From the NCBI GenBank assembly GCA_024529925.1, contig JAFEUB010001384.1, forward strand, positions 1,980,001-2,044,000: a stretch of DNA of 64,000 nucleotides. The letters are read 5' to 3'. Shown here piece by piece: positions 33,101-44,419 of this stretch; within the stretch, counting starts at the first letter, position 1; each line of letters starts with the position of its first letter. This stretch comes from Ophthalmolycus amberensis. Lineage: Eukaryota > Chordata > Actinopteri > Perciformes > Zoarcidae. The notes beneath the pieces were generated by a model. That model worked only from the letters and a program-made list of their open reading frames with translations. It was not told where the DNA came from and ran no database searches. Position numbers and translations under genes: made by a program.

Positions 33101-36100
33101 TGTGTCATCTGACGACACCAAGGTTGAGATGGTTTTGGAGGTCCCGTCTCGGTCTGAGCTTCCTGTGTCACTGTCACACAGTGAGGTAGTGGAGGATTGC
33201 TGTGTTGATACTGAGTGGCCAGTGAGTCTAACAGTGGACTGTGTGAATGGTTTTAGACATGGTTTGTTGGTGGCTGGAAGTCTGACACGGGGGGAGTTGT
33301 CTATGTCTCGGAGTGAGATGAAGAGGTTGTGTGACCAACGTGCAGAGCCTGATGGTGGTCTCTTATGTGGGCATTTCAGAAATTCAGATGCACTTTGTAA
33401 GTTGCTTGGACGCGCACCTGTACGTTGGCTAGTCACCAGTGTCACTTCAAATTTCATATGCCATATTGTATTTTTTTATTCACCTGTTCTTCTTGGGTCC
33501 GTCATCTTAATGTGCTTCTCAGGTAACGAGGTTGCTGATGATGGGGTGGGAGCTACAGGAAGGATATTATGTGCAATGGCCGTATATTGTTGTGCTATTT
33601 TTGTTTTTGTGTGAGTAGTTCGGCTCTGTGGGCTTGTTAGTATGCCGGTGATCCCTTGGGACACCGACTTTAAGGGGGGGGGGTGTGACGGCCCCTGTCT
33701 CTAATCACTGCAAGTATGCTTTTGTCCCTCTGTCCCTAGAGAGCAGATTACCTGATGCGGAGCACCTGGTCCAGGAACAGGGAGGGCATAAAACCCTGCT
33801 CTAGCGTTGCTCGGGGCGGGTTTACTCTCCGGCGTACGTGGAGGGTTCCCAGCCAGTTGCTGCCGGTTATTTTGGTTTCGGTTTCCTTTGGTTTCGCTGA
33901 CAACACTCACACTTCATCCCACACGCATCCACGTTGACACTACTGATGTTATTGACTGACACACTTCATAACTTTAACTATTTCGTTATTTGGTTAAATA
34001 GACCTTTTCGTTACCATCATTTGTTGTCTGCCGTATTTGTCATGGCCTAGGAGCCGGGTTATGACACAGCAGCTAGTATAACCAAAATAACCCTGGTGGA
34101 AATGATCTGATTCTGATATGTTTGTGTGAACAGAAAGGCAGTCTGTGGTCTGTTTTGGAGAAGCTAAGAGACAAGGGGAGCGCAATGCCTGAAAAACAGA
34201 TTTTGCAAATCCTGCGTGGCATCTGCTCTGGACTCAAGGCCATTCATGAAAAAGGCTATGCACACAGGTAATCTGTCTTCACATACACACACACACATAA
34301 AAACAAACATTTGCCCAGCATAAAGACTCTTGTGCTGGCTTGGAGTGCCACACCAGAGTCTGTTTGAAGTCCTGGAGTCACTTCTGATCATAGTATACAC
34401 CCTGCACTGTGATCAAAAAGCAGAAACAGAATCAAATGGATGGATTTACCTCGATTCCTGCTGACACGCCAACACCAGCTTCTCTAGAGGCTAATAGGAC
34501 ATATGTCTTTCCTATACCTAATTATTGTAATACATTCTTTATTGGCACATAATCTCTCAGATCGGGGCACATAGTCGTGAAAAAAAGCCTCCAATCTGAA
34601 TATGAACCACTTCAGTTTACTAAATGACCATCTTTTAACATTCATGTTATTATTTACTCAGAGACCTGAAGCCCACAAATGTGCTTCTGGATGACGATGA
34701 CAGGCCGCTTCTGATGGACCTGGGCTCTATGAACCGTGCCAGGATTGAGGTAAGGGCACAAAGTCTATAAAGATGTTACATTTTACCGATCGCTTTAGAA
34801 GCATTGATACTATTTATCAAAGCCCAAATGAGTTGATTTTAAGCCTGAGATCACTTTGTTCTTTATGCAGCACCAAAAGCAAAATGCTGTGTTGTTCATG
34901 AGGTTGGATTCTTAATGTGTAAGAACAGAGTGCACCACTTCCATTATTTCATCTGTGATATTAAAAAGTAATGGACATTAATGTGAAAGTAATGCTTTTA
35001 CTGTAGTAAGAAATTTAAAATATTTCTGAATCTTTTATCTACAAGAAAGTGGTCCTAAATTTAAGACCGAGGGATGAAAGCAAGCTAAGACAAATGGCAA
35101 TAGTGGGTCATTTAGAAGGGAGGTCCCGATTCTTTCCTCTAGATGGCGGCGTTTTAATGCCAATAAACCACATATTCAAAATATCATGCTCATTCATTTC
35201 TAAGATTACAGCTTTCTGGATGTTTTACTAATGTAAATAGAGATGTATCAAGCAGAAGCCTAAGTCATGTCACTTGGGTTTAATCTTAAAGCACAATAAA
35301 TTCCACAGTTTTCTGCCTGGAGGACGTTTCGTAAATGCTTCCAACAATGTTTGTTGCTCATTTTAGCGCACTAGAGCTTGTACAAGTTCGTCATGATCTT
35401 TTTTACATGTTACATAATTGCAACAGAAAAAGTCACTTTACATGCATCAATCTGATACTTTCCTTCAAAGCGACTTGCAACAAGAGCATTAAACCATGTG
35501 GGCACAACTCCAAAAAGTGCAAGAATCCTGAATTTGTCAAGTATTTACATAACATTTCAAGAGTGTTAGGCAACCTACCTGCTTTTTGTTTTCATTTTAT
35601 ATACACTAGGTCCTCTACGTGTTCCTTACCCTGTATTTAATTTAATGACACTGAGTTAATTTCAGGTTAGAGGAACCAGAGAAGCCATGACAATACAGGA
35701 CTGGGCAGCCCAGCGCTGCACCATTTCTTACAGGGCTCCTGAACTCTTTAATGTAGAGAGCCACTGCATTATAGACGAGCGCACTGATATCTGGGTAAAT
35801 ACTATTCTTCATTCCCTTTGTATGTTGTGCTTGTTGTTTCTCTGAGACCAAGTGCTAATGCTACTGTGGATCCTTCGCTCACTACTTCTTTCTCTCGTCT
35901 TTCGATGTCTTCTCATACTCCTCCAGTCACTCGGCTGTGTGCTTTACTGCATGATGATGTTGGAGGGGCCGTATGACATGGTGTTTCAGAAGGGGGACAG
36001 CGTTGCCCTGGCTGTCCAGAATCCAGTGACCATCCCACAGTCCTGCAGGTCAGTTATAACACCACCTTACAGTGTTACTTGAAGAAAGTTTCCTGTTAAT

Positions 36101-36824
36101 GTTTCTGTTGCTGCCATGGATAGTGGATGGAAAATACATGTTTATGCCTCCGCACCGGGTTGTTCTTCCGTCCGTCCTATTCTCGTAACGCGATACCTCT
36201 GGAAGGCCTTCAGGGAACTTCTTCAAATTTAAGGATGAACTGATTAGTGACCTCACAAAAAAGGTTTCTGGTCGTAACTTAATAATTAATATGCTAATTA
36301 TGAACATTTCATTCCCTGCTCAGGTAGCCATTACTCCACTGTATCTTTACATTGCACATAGTTGTTTGCTGTTAATGCCGTTGTAGACCAATTTTTTCTT
36401 CCATTTAAATTTGTCTTCATTTACTAAAAGCCATTGTTTGCCTGCAGCAAAGTTTTTTTTGTTTTAGGTTGTTTTTGTTGCATATGAACTTGGCTTTGTC
36501 CTGGAAACCTCACTTCCTGTTCTATTTTGTGCAAAATATACAGAATTCATATTAATAATGATCCTGTGATTAGTGGAGCATGCTTGTACTTGAGATTGAG
36601 ATTGAAAGTCACTCATAAAGGTTTGTATAACTGAATACAGATCACACTTAAGTTCTAATTAGTTTTTTGTTTGTCTTGCACCCAGCTACTCGCAGGGCCT
36701 GCAGATGCTGCTGAGCTCCATAATGGTGTCAAATCCACAGGAGAGACCAAACGTCAACTGGGTTCTTGACCAGGTACAGGACCTGCAGAGTCGCAGCCCC
36801 AACACCCAAACCAACATGGTGTGA
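30169..36824 (+). CDS. stk16: serine/threonine-protein kinase 16 (NAK family)
   Basis: This is a membrane-anchored Ser/Thr kinase of the Numb-associated kinase family, found at the Golgi in mammals. Seven coding exons are joined: 30169-30254, 30636-30855, 34134-34267, 34662-34749, 35666-35794, 35927-36048 and 36686-36824. They give 305 residues, the same length as the human protein. The N-terminus MGQTLCICSRG offers Gly2 for myristoylation and Cys6/Cys8 for palmitoylation. The glycine loop is LDEGGFSYV (26-34), the ATP lysine is in ALKRI (K49), the catalytic loop is HRDLKPTN (D148), and the magnesium motif is DLG, not DFG (D166), as is usual for STK16. The RCTISYRAPELF activation segment and the WSLGCVLYCMM and GPYDMVFQKGDS blocks are intact. 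Intron 2 holds a 3.2-kb LTR element in the same orientation, which must be spliced out. A possible poly(A) signal is AATAAA at 37888. Confidence 0.95.
30871..31254 (+). repeat. 5' LTR
   Basis: The 384-bp left terminal repeat opens with TG and closes with CA. A CATAAAA box near 30974 could act as the TATA element for the retroelement transcript. Compared with the 3' LTR it has three substitutions and one small indel/substitution cluster near 30940. Confidence 0.93.
31258..31275 (+). other. retroelement primer-binding site
   Basis: TGGGGGCTCGTCTGG, three bases after the 5' LTR, matches the tRNA-Pro 3'-end complement used by many vertebrate LTR elements, except for one base. Confidence 0.75.
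32059..33614 (+). pseudogene. retroelement gag and protease remnants
   Basis: A gag-like N-terminal frame starts at 32059 and meets an in-frame TAG at 32257-32259. It continues open to about 32460 with a charged, helix-prone segment (EIRKRIEVEKIRQESETAKI). In another frame a CCHC zinc knuckle with CX2CX4HX4C spacing starts at 32478 and runs into a retropepsin-like domain with a DTGA active-site motif near 32730 and a hydrophobic strand GIHFLLGN near 32925. The frame stays open to 33614, where most of the polymerase should have been. The frame change and missing pol show an internal deletion. The remnant is not expected to be autonomous. Confidence 0.75.
33684..34066 (+). repeat. 3' LTR
   Basis: The 383-bp right terminal repeat is preceded by the polypurine tract at 33673-33683. 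It is nearly identical to the 5' LTR, so the insertion is recent relative to the divergence of other repeats in this window. Confidence 0.93.
34750..35665 (+). other. stk16 intron 4
   Basis: This 0.9-kb intron is AT-rich unique sequence. No repeat family, exon or RNA gene was recognised. Intron 3 (34268-34661) is similarly featureless apart from a short CA run near 34284. Confidence 0.4.
36148..36310. repeat. interspersed repeat in stk16 intron 6
   Basis: TTATGCCTCCGCACCGGGTTG followed by TCCTATTCTCGTAACGCGAT and a CTTCAAATTTAAGGATGAAC block is a familiar high-copy teleost repeat. Other parts of the same or a related repeat appear near 47640 and 55910. Confidence 0.6.
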
Positions 36825-39360
36825 CCTTGCACGGTGCACTGAATGTGGGATCTTTGAAACCTTTGCACACATAAATGAACGTCTATTATTTTGAGCTAAA
36901 AAATATTTCTTTTATTTATTGACTTTAGTGTAAAAGCCTGGGTGCAGACTTTCTCTAAGTTTGGGGAGCTTGGCAACATTTACTTTACCAGCCTGCGTAT
37001 CCCAGTGGACGCTTGCAGACTTATGTGAAGAATCTGAAAGGCCCTGCAATATAGTACATAATGCTTCTAATAATTAAGTGGCTTTACCTTGTCCCCACTT
37101 TTATTTTGTTCAATGTGAAGCTGGAGCTCGCAGCCTGTTATCTTAGCTCAGCATAACTACTGGGAGGTGGGGGACGCTGCTAGCCTTCTAAAACTCTCTA
37201 GTTATCATGTTATGTCTTGTTTGTTTAATTTGTACAAAACTAAAATGTGAAAACAACGATTGTGGTTCTGTGAATATAATATGTTAGTTAGTGAGCTTTA
37301 GAGGTGCTGGTAGGCTGATTTTCTTAGCTTTGGACAGAGCCAGGCTAACTGTTTCCCCCTGTTTCTAGTCTTTATGCTAAGCTAAACTAACCGTCTGCTG
37401 GCAGTAGCCTTAGCGTAAAAGTATATTTTTAAAGATTCCTTGAGGGAAAAAAAAAGAAACCGTTTTTGTCTTAAAATTGTAGTTTGCATTTTTAATAAGA
37501 AATGGGATAACATAAAAGCTTTGCCAAACTTCCCGGTGTGTGAAAGCTACCGAGTTCAATACATATCAGATTTCATTCCCTACCTAGAAGGAAAATGGTC
37601 CAGTTCCCTTCATTTATTTTGTGTACGTGTAACATATTGCGGTTACACATGTGTGCTGTAATCATGGATAAACAACTCCGCCTTCAGCTTTCCTCACACC
37701 TTCACTTGTACTGTTTGTCTCTACGGGTGTAGAGTTAAGAGGCAGAGTTCTCCTCACCTGCTATGCTGCATTCAAACACACAGAGGTGCTCCACCATCAC
37801 AGTCCCCTGCTCCACATATCATGTCTGTACTGTTGATATGGTGTGAATGGGCTCTTTGTAAAACAGCAAAGTGTCTGCTTGCGTAAAAATAAAAAAGAAA
37901 GGGGTCAGTCACTTATATACCATTATAATAATAATAATTTTTAATCAGTTTAAGGAGTGACTTGTTTTTATTAATTAAGTCAAAGTCATTGTCATATTAT
38001 TTCTGCCATTGCAGTTTAACCTTTCACTGTGTTGTCTTTTTAAACTGTTTTTGTCATTGCAGCTCTGCTAATGTTAAATTCTGGGTTTCCTGTCGTATGA
38101 ATGTGGTCTCACACTTTTGTTCTCTCAGGGTTCACCCACATCTCAAAGGGCCGGGCAGTCTGAAGCAGTAGACCGAAATGGTACCATTTTAATAGCATTA
38201 TTGGATGAAATAATACTTTGGGTATTTAAGTTAAGATGAAAGCTTTTGTGACTCTGTAATGCGGTGATATTGGTAAGAACTAAAAAAATAAATCCTTGGT
38301 GGTTAACTTATACAGTTAAATGTTGGAATGGTTATTGGTATACTGTTTGACTATATTATCTTTTTTATAAGTTTGGTTGTGTCGGATGACTATGAATTTT
38401 TCTGAGCTAAGACTGATATCATGCGGCTGGTAAACTAAGGATTTCTGTAAGTGTGGACTGATGAAGTTCACAGATATCAATAAGTAAGAGTGTGTTGTTT
38501 GATTATGGAAACATTTGTTGAAATTCAGTTTCATCTCTTATTCATTGCACAGTAAAGGATAAATAAACATTAAATATGTAGCGCTCTGTATACAGCTTTT
38601 TAATATAATTGTGAAATAAAACCACATCCTACAATAAAGAGTAGTTGGTCAACAATAGTATTTGAGTCAATACTCAGTTACCTGTATTTGTTAGTCAGCA
38701 TGATGTTTACAATACGGCCAACAGTATTTAAACAGCACTTGTAATTATACAGCAAAGAAGTCTCCATCGACAAACATTTGCAGTAAAACGGGTTGAACTG
38801 AAGAGCTCGGTTACTTTAACCCGACAGTGGGATGCTTTCCAATAAGTCAGGTCATCAATGTTCTGTGTCGGAGAAAGTATTCAGATTCTTTACTGAGGTA
38901 AAGTTAGTAATACTGTAGTATAAAATATCCGTTGTAAGTCGTAATTTAGTGAAAGTATGTATCAAAAGTTAAAATATTATTAATTCAGAAAATGTAAATG
39001 TATGTATTCTATTATTGCATTATTACTACATTAGTATTATTGATGCATTGATGTGTAAGTAGAATTTGATTGTTGTAGTGGATCATTTTAACTAGTTTAA
39101 TCTATAACAAAGCATCATAATTTATAATCGAATGTGTTTTTTTAAGGTAAAGTAATTATGAACTAAAAAATAATGTACTTGTGTAGAATTATAAAGGTGC
39201 ATGAAATGGAAACAGAAAATTACAAATACTTAAGTATTTTATTTAGGAACAGTACTGGAGTAATTGTAGGCTACTTAGATTTTCTGTCAGCCATGAAGGG
39301 AAAAGCTCACAGAATGGGACTGCAGAGTGCTGATGTGTGTAACAATCATTTGTAGTCTCT
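36825..39360. other. stk16 3' flank with fish repeats
   Basis: It contains the probable stk16 3' UTR (AATAAA at 37888), a SINE-like repeat at about 37285-37430 (GAGGTGCTGGTAGGCTGATT, GGACAGAGCCAGGCTAACTG, TATGCTAAGCTAAACTAACC), and a second repeat at about 38868-39270 (GAGAAAGTATTCAGATTC, TTTACTGAGGTAAAG). No coding exon is supported. Confidence 0.5.
37285..37430. repeat. SINE-like teleost repeat
   Basis: The words GGTGCTGGTAGGCTGATTTT, GGACAGAGCCAGGCTAACTG and TATGCTAAGCTAAACTAACC, in this order, mark a common fish dispersed repeat. Its limits are approximate. Confidence 0.6.
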
Positions 39361-39889
39361 TGATTAGTGTTGTCACGTCACTGTAAATTATTCGATACAA
39401 TACCATTAGAAAGATTGGTATTCTATAACCTTTTCACCACGGGGAAACATTGACACAACATTGAGGGCATGAAACTTTAGATTTTTATTAAAAGACATAG
39501 AGCGGTGGGTGGGTGTCAACTCTGTGTCGGAGAGAAGGGAGCAGGAAGCGCTGCTGGGACCCGTGTTTTGATGCTGTGGTAAATGCATATTGAAACTTTC
39601 AAGTATTCAGTCTTGATATGTGTTGATACTCCCAGGTTCCAGACTTTCTTGGGGCTTCTGTCCATGAAATGGGTTTCCATGGCTGAGCAGTGGCATTCAG
39701 GCCTAAGTTCTCTCTGAGCAATGCCAGTCGATGGATGGAGTGGCGTAAAACACATTTGCCCCCGGAGCTTTGGAAATGGGTTGTTGTGTTAAAGTGATGA
39801 ATCACGCTTTACTATTTGGCAATCTGATGGCTGAAACGTAGTTTGGCGGATGCCGGGAGAACAATAACTCTCTGTATTTATAGTGCCAA

Positions 39890-40100
39890 CTAAATACAGG
39901 TCTAATGGTTTGGGCTACGCCCCTTATTTCCAATTAAGGGAAATCTTAATTCTCCAGTATTTAAGACAAAGTGTGCTTCCAACTTTATTTGGGGAATATC
40001 CTTTCCTGTTTTTACATGGCAATGCCTCCATGCATAAAGTCAGGTCCATAAATAAGTTGAAGAACATCACTGGCCTGCACAGAGCCCTGACCTTAAAGGG
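39890..40100 (+). mobile_element. Tc1/mariner transposase fragment
   Basis: The plus-strand translation contains a decayed DNAPVHKA-like motif (LHGNASMHKVRSI), and shortly after it a GLHRAL segment stands where Tc1 transposases have DWPAQSPDLNP. Upstream, LPTLFGEYPFLF corresponds to the residues before the catalytic aspartate. It is a short decayed piece with no terminal repeats visible. Confidence 0.65.
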
Positions 40101-40402
40101 AAACACCACCTAGGTTAAGAATTCCAATATGTTATTCCCATCACCCTTGGAAAGTTAAATCAATATCTGTGAACATGAGCTATTCTTTCAAAGCCAGAAA
40201 CCAGAGATGTATATGTTTCAAGTTTGTGATGTCATCAAGTATAAAGTCCAGAGCTGCTCCATCAATGAGTTGGGGACTGACATTTTTGGATGTTTTCGTT
40301 TTTATACACAAATGTACTTTATTCTATTGTAGCGTTCTGAAACAGAAAATGTGCTGCATGTAATCAGATGATTCCCCTGGGTGCTGGCAGTGTCATCTAT
40401 AA

Positions 40403-40900
40403 CAGTGGTCCCCAACCACCGGGCCGCGGATCATTTGGTACCGGCCCGCACAGAAAGAATAAATATTATATTATTTCTGTTTTATTGATTATCAGAGTCT
40501 GAAAGAAGTTTTATTTTGAAAAATTACCGGATTCTCTCGCAATTTCATCCGCCTGTGTGTCTTGACACATGTCAAGACGCTTGTCTCGGTCACGTGATAC
40601 GTGACCTCAAAAATGAAGCCCGCAAACTAGTGAAAATGAGTAAATCACTTTTGGAGAGCTTCTTTGCAAAGGGAGAAAGGCCACTAAGGAGACAGAAGAA
40701 GAGCTACAACTTCCAAGAAAATGAAAGCTTCATTTAACAGACAATATCAGGAGTCTAATTAAATATCAGGAGTAATTCTGACACCAAACCCGCTCTGCAG
40801 AATATGTGGCAACAGAGGAAGATCAGCTGCTGGAGATTGTAAATGATCTATAACATCTCTCCCAGCTCATCGTCTGTGGAGCAGTTCCAAACTTTACACT
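40403..40900 (+). mobile_element. degraded hAT transposon
   Basis: It starts with CAGTGGTCCCCAACC and GGGCCGCGG, the typical terminal sequence of a large vertebrate hAT group. A short transposase-like N-terminal reading (MSKSLLESFFAKGERP) lies near 40637. The right terminus was not found, so the end is approximate. Confidence 0.65.
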
Positions 40901-41979
40901 TGATGACATCACAAATCCAAAATCTTTTGCTAAACCTTTGCAAAAGAGTGGAGGTTATTACTGTATCAGAATGGGATGTTCAATTATCTCAAATATTTGG
41001 GTGTCCACATAATTCTGGCCACGTAGAGTAGCAAAGAGCGTGGTAGAAGTGACATTCATTCCTTGAAAATACATAAAATATGTATTCTTGCTAATTCATA
41101 TGTTAACACACACACACGCTAATATGTGTGGTTTTCTGAGGTTTTTGGGTATAACTGTGTTAATAGAGAGCTTTATACGTTTTTCATCTAGGTTATGCAT
41201 TTTCGCACTAAATAAGAAATACTTTACTTTTTTAATTAAGCTGGCTGAGTATTGGATGAATCATCTCCGATGGCAGACGAGCACAACCTTCATCCGATGG
41301 CATTTTGAGCCCTGGTGGCCATTCCCTGCATCTCTGTGTGTGTTGGTGTGTGTGCTTGTGCACACATCCTTGGAAAGAAATATCAAACTGCTCATGTAGC
41401 CGGATTTACAACCCTTACGTCCACTCAGATCAGTGCGATGTCACACTTCACTGCTGTCCCAATTACTTTCAAAGGTAATTCCGACCTAGACACACACACT
41501 CACGCACACACAAATGACCGGTCATAAAGTATACGTAACATACCACATATTTACAGTGCATATGCCCTTTTATACACAAACACCCTAAGGATTCATTACA
41601 CTTGAATTAATGATATCCCAGCTGATTTCTTCCTCAGGCCCAGCTACAAATCCCAGACTCCCCTGGGACTGGGTCTAGGATGGAGCTGTGTTTATGGGTT
41701 CGACGTGTGCCCACACACAAACACACACACACTGTCTCACACCTTTTATATTCACTATCAGCTGCCTGTGAGGGGATGCAATGATGCCATACAACACAAG
41801 CGCAAGGTCATCCCAATGTTCGCCTACGTTTTAGCACCAATTTCATGTGCTTTTGCTTACCGTTCAGTTTAGGGGGGATGCACCGATTGTTTGGATCGTG
41901 TGTGCGTTTCATCTGTAGCCCAGCCCCAGTCCTCAAACACAAACACACTCTAGCTACTCTCACACCATAAACCATCTGC

Positions 41980-42780
41980 AGGCTTTATTGATTTGGCAAT
42001 GAATCAATTAGTGAATTATTTAATTAGCAAAGCATTATGGGTCATGCCAGAGCTGCGACCACCCTGCGGTGTTCCCAGGTCTCTTTAAATCATTTTACAC
42101 ATATGTTTTGTGGCCCATGCATGGTGTGAGCATGTCGTCGTATCTGTGCAAAAGGACCGTAGAGAAGTTTTCAATGACTCTCAGTGAAATCAGACGTGGT
42201 TCCTGTGAGACCTGGTAAAGTCGCCCAGTAAAGTTTCTGTTGTTACTTCCCAGACAAGGGATCCTATTACTTTCAAGCTTTGTGTGTGCAGACCCAGAAC
42301 TTTTGCTGTCACTCGAGTCCAAATTAGCCTTGGCTGCTGCTGAAAGAGGGAGAAATATGGACGTTACGTCTGCCCCGTTGAGTGGATGAGTTATGACTTG
42401 TGTTTGTGTTTGAGGGGTTCTTTCCGTCCGGGGGCTTTCTTTGTGCTCATTAATTCATGGGAGTGTTTGGGTTAAAATGCATAATGAGTTCATTAAGGTG
42501 GATTGGCGTAATCAGGAAAGGTATTGCCTTAATTACTGGCTCAGGGCCAGACCTATCCGTTCTCTGTGAGCTCGGCAACTCACCCTGTCCACAGAGCTCA
42601 CTAATTTAATTAAGTGTACAAAATGCTACACCCTAACGTCGCCCTTGGGGGCAATTATGGCACTAGAGATTGAAAGATCTCCGCTGGGGGTGTTTTACTT
42701 ACTTGCAGGAGATTGCCTGTGTCAGTTAGCTGATTGCATTGATTATATTGATTTGTAACAGCTTTTCGGGTAATTTCATC
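41980..42780. promoter_or_regulatory. candidate conserved non-coding block A
   Basis: This high-complexity, non-repetitive DNA is dense in homeodomain-type cores: CAATTAG, TTAATTAG, CATTAATTC, CCTTAATTAC, TTTAATTAAG and GGCAATTATGG. No protein-coding signal is present. In a gene desert this composition suggests a distal enhancer. It rests on motif density only, with no cross-species comparison. Confidence 0.3.
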
Positions 42781-43699
42781 TGCAAAGGTGAGAGCAACAC
42801 GTTGGCCCGGGGACTTTTTTATTTATTCTTTCTTTATTTAGACCTTGGACTCTTTTGCCAAGTGATTCGATGAAATGGAGCTCCACAATAAGTATTTTAA
42901 AGTGGGAGTTGGAGAGGGAGGATTGATAGTTTTTATTTGCCGTATAAGGTCAGTTGGATGTTATGAATTCTTCTAAAGACATAACAACTCTTTCACAGTG
43001 AAAGTGCTGCGTGGTGGTGCTGAGGCAGCAAAGTTCGGCTTAAACAGGCAAGACAAAATCTCCAGCTCAAAAGTCAGACAGAATGGACGGGTTTTAGTTT
43101 ACCTCAATCACACAAACCAGCAGATAGGGATAGATTTATTCACCCAATGCTGGATTTCCCTGTGCTCGATAGAGATACCTCCTTAGCTTTAATTTACTTC
43201 GATTAAAGGTTTTACGTTCAGCCGAAGTTTATTTATTTCAGCAAAGTTGAATTCAAAATGTAGAATCCATTTCTTCAATTGATATACTTTACCGTCTGAC
43301 CTCTATGTTAGGGTCATAACAGAATACTCAAAATAATTATTATCGGATTGTTAAAATGATAAAGAAAAAAATATTAGAATTTTGTTAAAGGATAGGAATA
43401 TACCATACCCAGATTAGAATTTAATACGGCAAATACTGTTGTTTAATTCACATACATGACAGATGTGTTTAAATCCTTAAATCCACACTGACATTTAACG
43501 AAACACAAGCAAACAAATAAAGCAGAAGAAAACTAAGAATAGTTTATGTGCCACACATGTTTTATTTGTGTGACAGATAAACCACCTGTGTTTTAGTTAT
43601 TTGCACCTTTTTATTATTTCAATTTTGTCAAAGTTGTGAAGATGTTTCCTTGCAGTGCGTTGAGAGTCGAGGTCTCGGTCGCTGTACAACAGCTACTGA

Positions 43700-44156
43700 A
43701 ATGGCTTCTATTCTGTCAATGAAGTAGAGAAATAGGGCCCAACCGATTAGTTATAATTACAGACGTATGAGCTGTGTGAAGCATGACAAAGGCAAAAGGA
43801 GGATAATAGTTTGATGAGCAGTTCATCAGCACTGATTAAGAGGATGGGATGACAAGATAATCCAGAGGTGGCGCGGTCATTAACGGCGGCCAAAGAGCAA
43901 ATTAGCTGATTAAACAACTTCCCGCCCAGCCAATGCCAAGACGGCAGAAGGGAGGGGCTTCCCGAGTGATGGATGAGGAGGCGTGGAGGAAGTGTTTATG
44001 TCGCTTGCCAGTGGAGTTGTCACTGAATGAGTGAAGTGTCTTCATCAATTTGGAGCTATTACCATGTCAAAAGGAGAGGATAGTGCTTGAAGGAGGGGGA
44101 CAGATTGGGGGAGGAGAGAAGCAGAAAAGCCATCTGCATACTACAAGCTTATTCAT

Positions 44157-44160
<4 letters not shown>
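43700..44160. promoter_or_regulatory. candidate conserved non-coding block B
   Basis: It contains GTTATAATTAC, ACAAGATAATCC, GTCATTAACGG, CAAATTAGCTGATTAA and CCAGCCAATGCC in unique sequence of mixed GC content, upstream of the CA repeat at 44161-44191. It has no open frame with family resemblance. An enhancer role is inference. Confidence 0.28.

Positions 44161-44191
<31 letters not shown>
44161..44191. repeat. (CA)n microsatellite
   Basis: An uninterrupted CA run of about 15 units. A CTCCTC/CTTCTT pyrimidine tract follows at about 44349-44402. Confidence 0.9.
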
Positions 44192-44194
<3 letters not shown>

Positions 44195-44419
44195 CTCCAG
44201 CCCCTCCCTCCAGGCAGGCCAGTTTACCGTAAGGCCGTTTAATTTTCCTGAAATAGGGCTGTGACAGCTGTGTCATGCTGATGAGAAGGTGCTGAGAAGA
44301 GTGGCGGCCTGTCACATCCCATCTATCTCAGCACTGATACTGCTGAACCTCCTCTTCTTCCTTCTCCTCCTCCTCCTCCTCTTCTGCCTTCACCTCCTCG
44401 TGTCTCTCCGTTCTTCCTT

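Larger units (their letters stand above)
30871..34066 (+). mobile_element. LTR retroelement, internally deleted, in stk16 intron 2
   Basis: Two direct terminal repeats of 384 and 383 bp (30871-31254 and 33684-34066) begin TGTGAC and end TATGACA and differ at only about five positions. A primer-binding site (TGGGGGCTCGTCTGG, complementary to tRNA-Pro as in many gypsy-type elements) follows the 5' LTR. A polypurine tract, AAGGGGGGGGGG, precedes the 3' LTR. The interior is only 2.4 kb and carries gag-like and protease-like remnants but no reverse transcriptase, RNase H or integrase. Flanks read TAGC and CAGC, an imperfect possible 4-bp target duplication. It is therefore a young, non-autonomous element. 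Confidence 0.93.
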
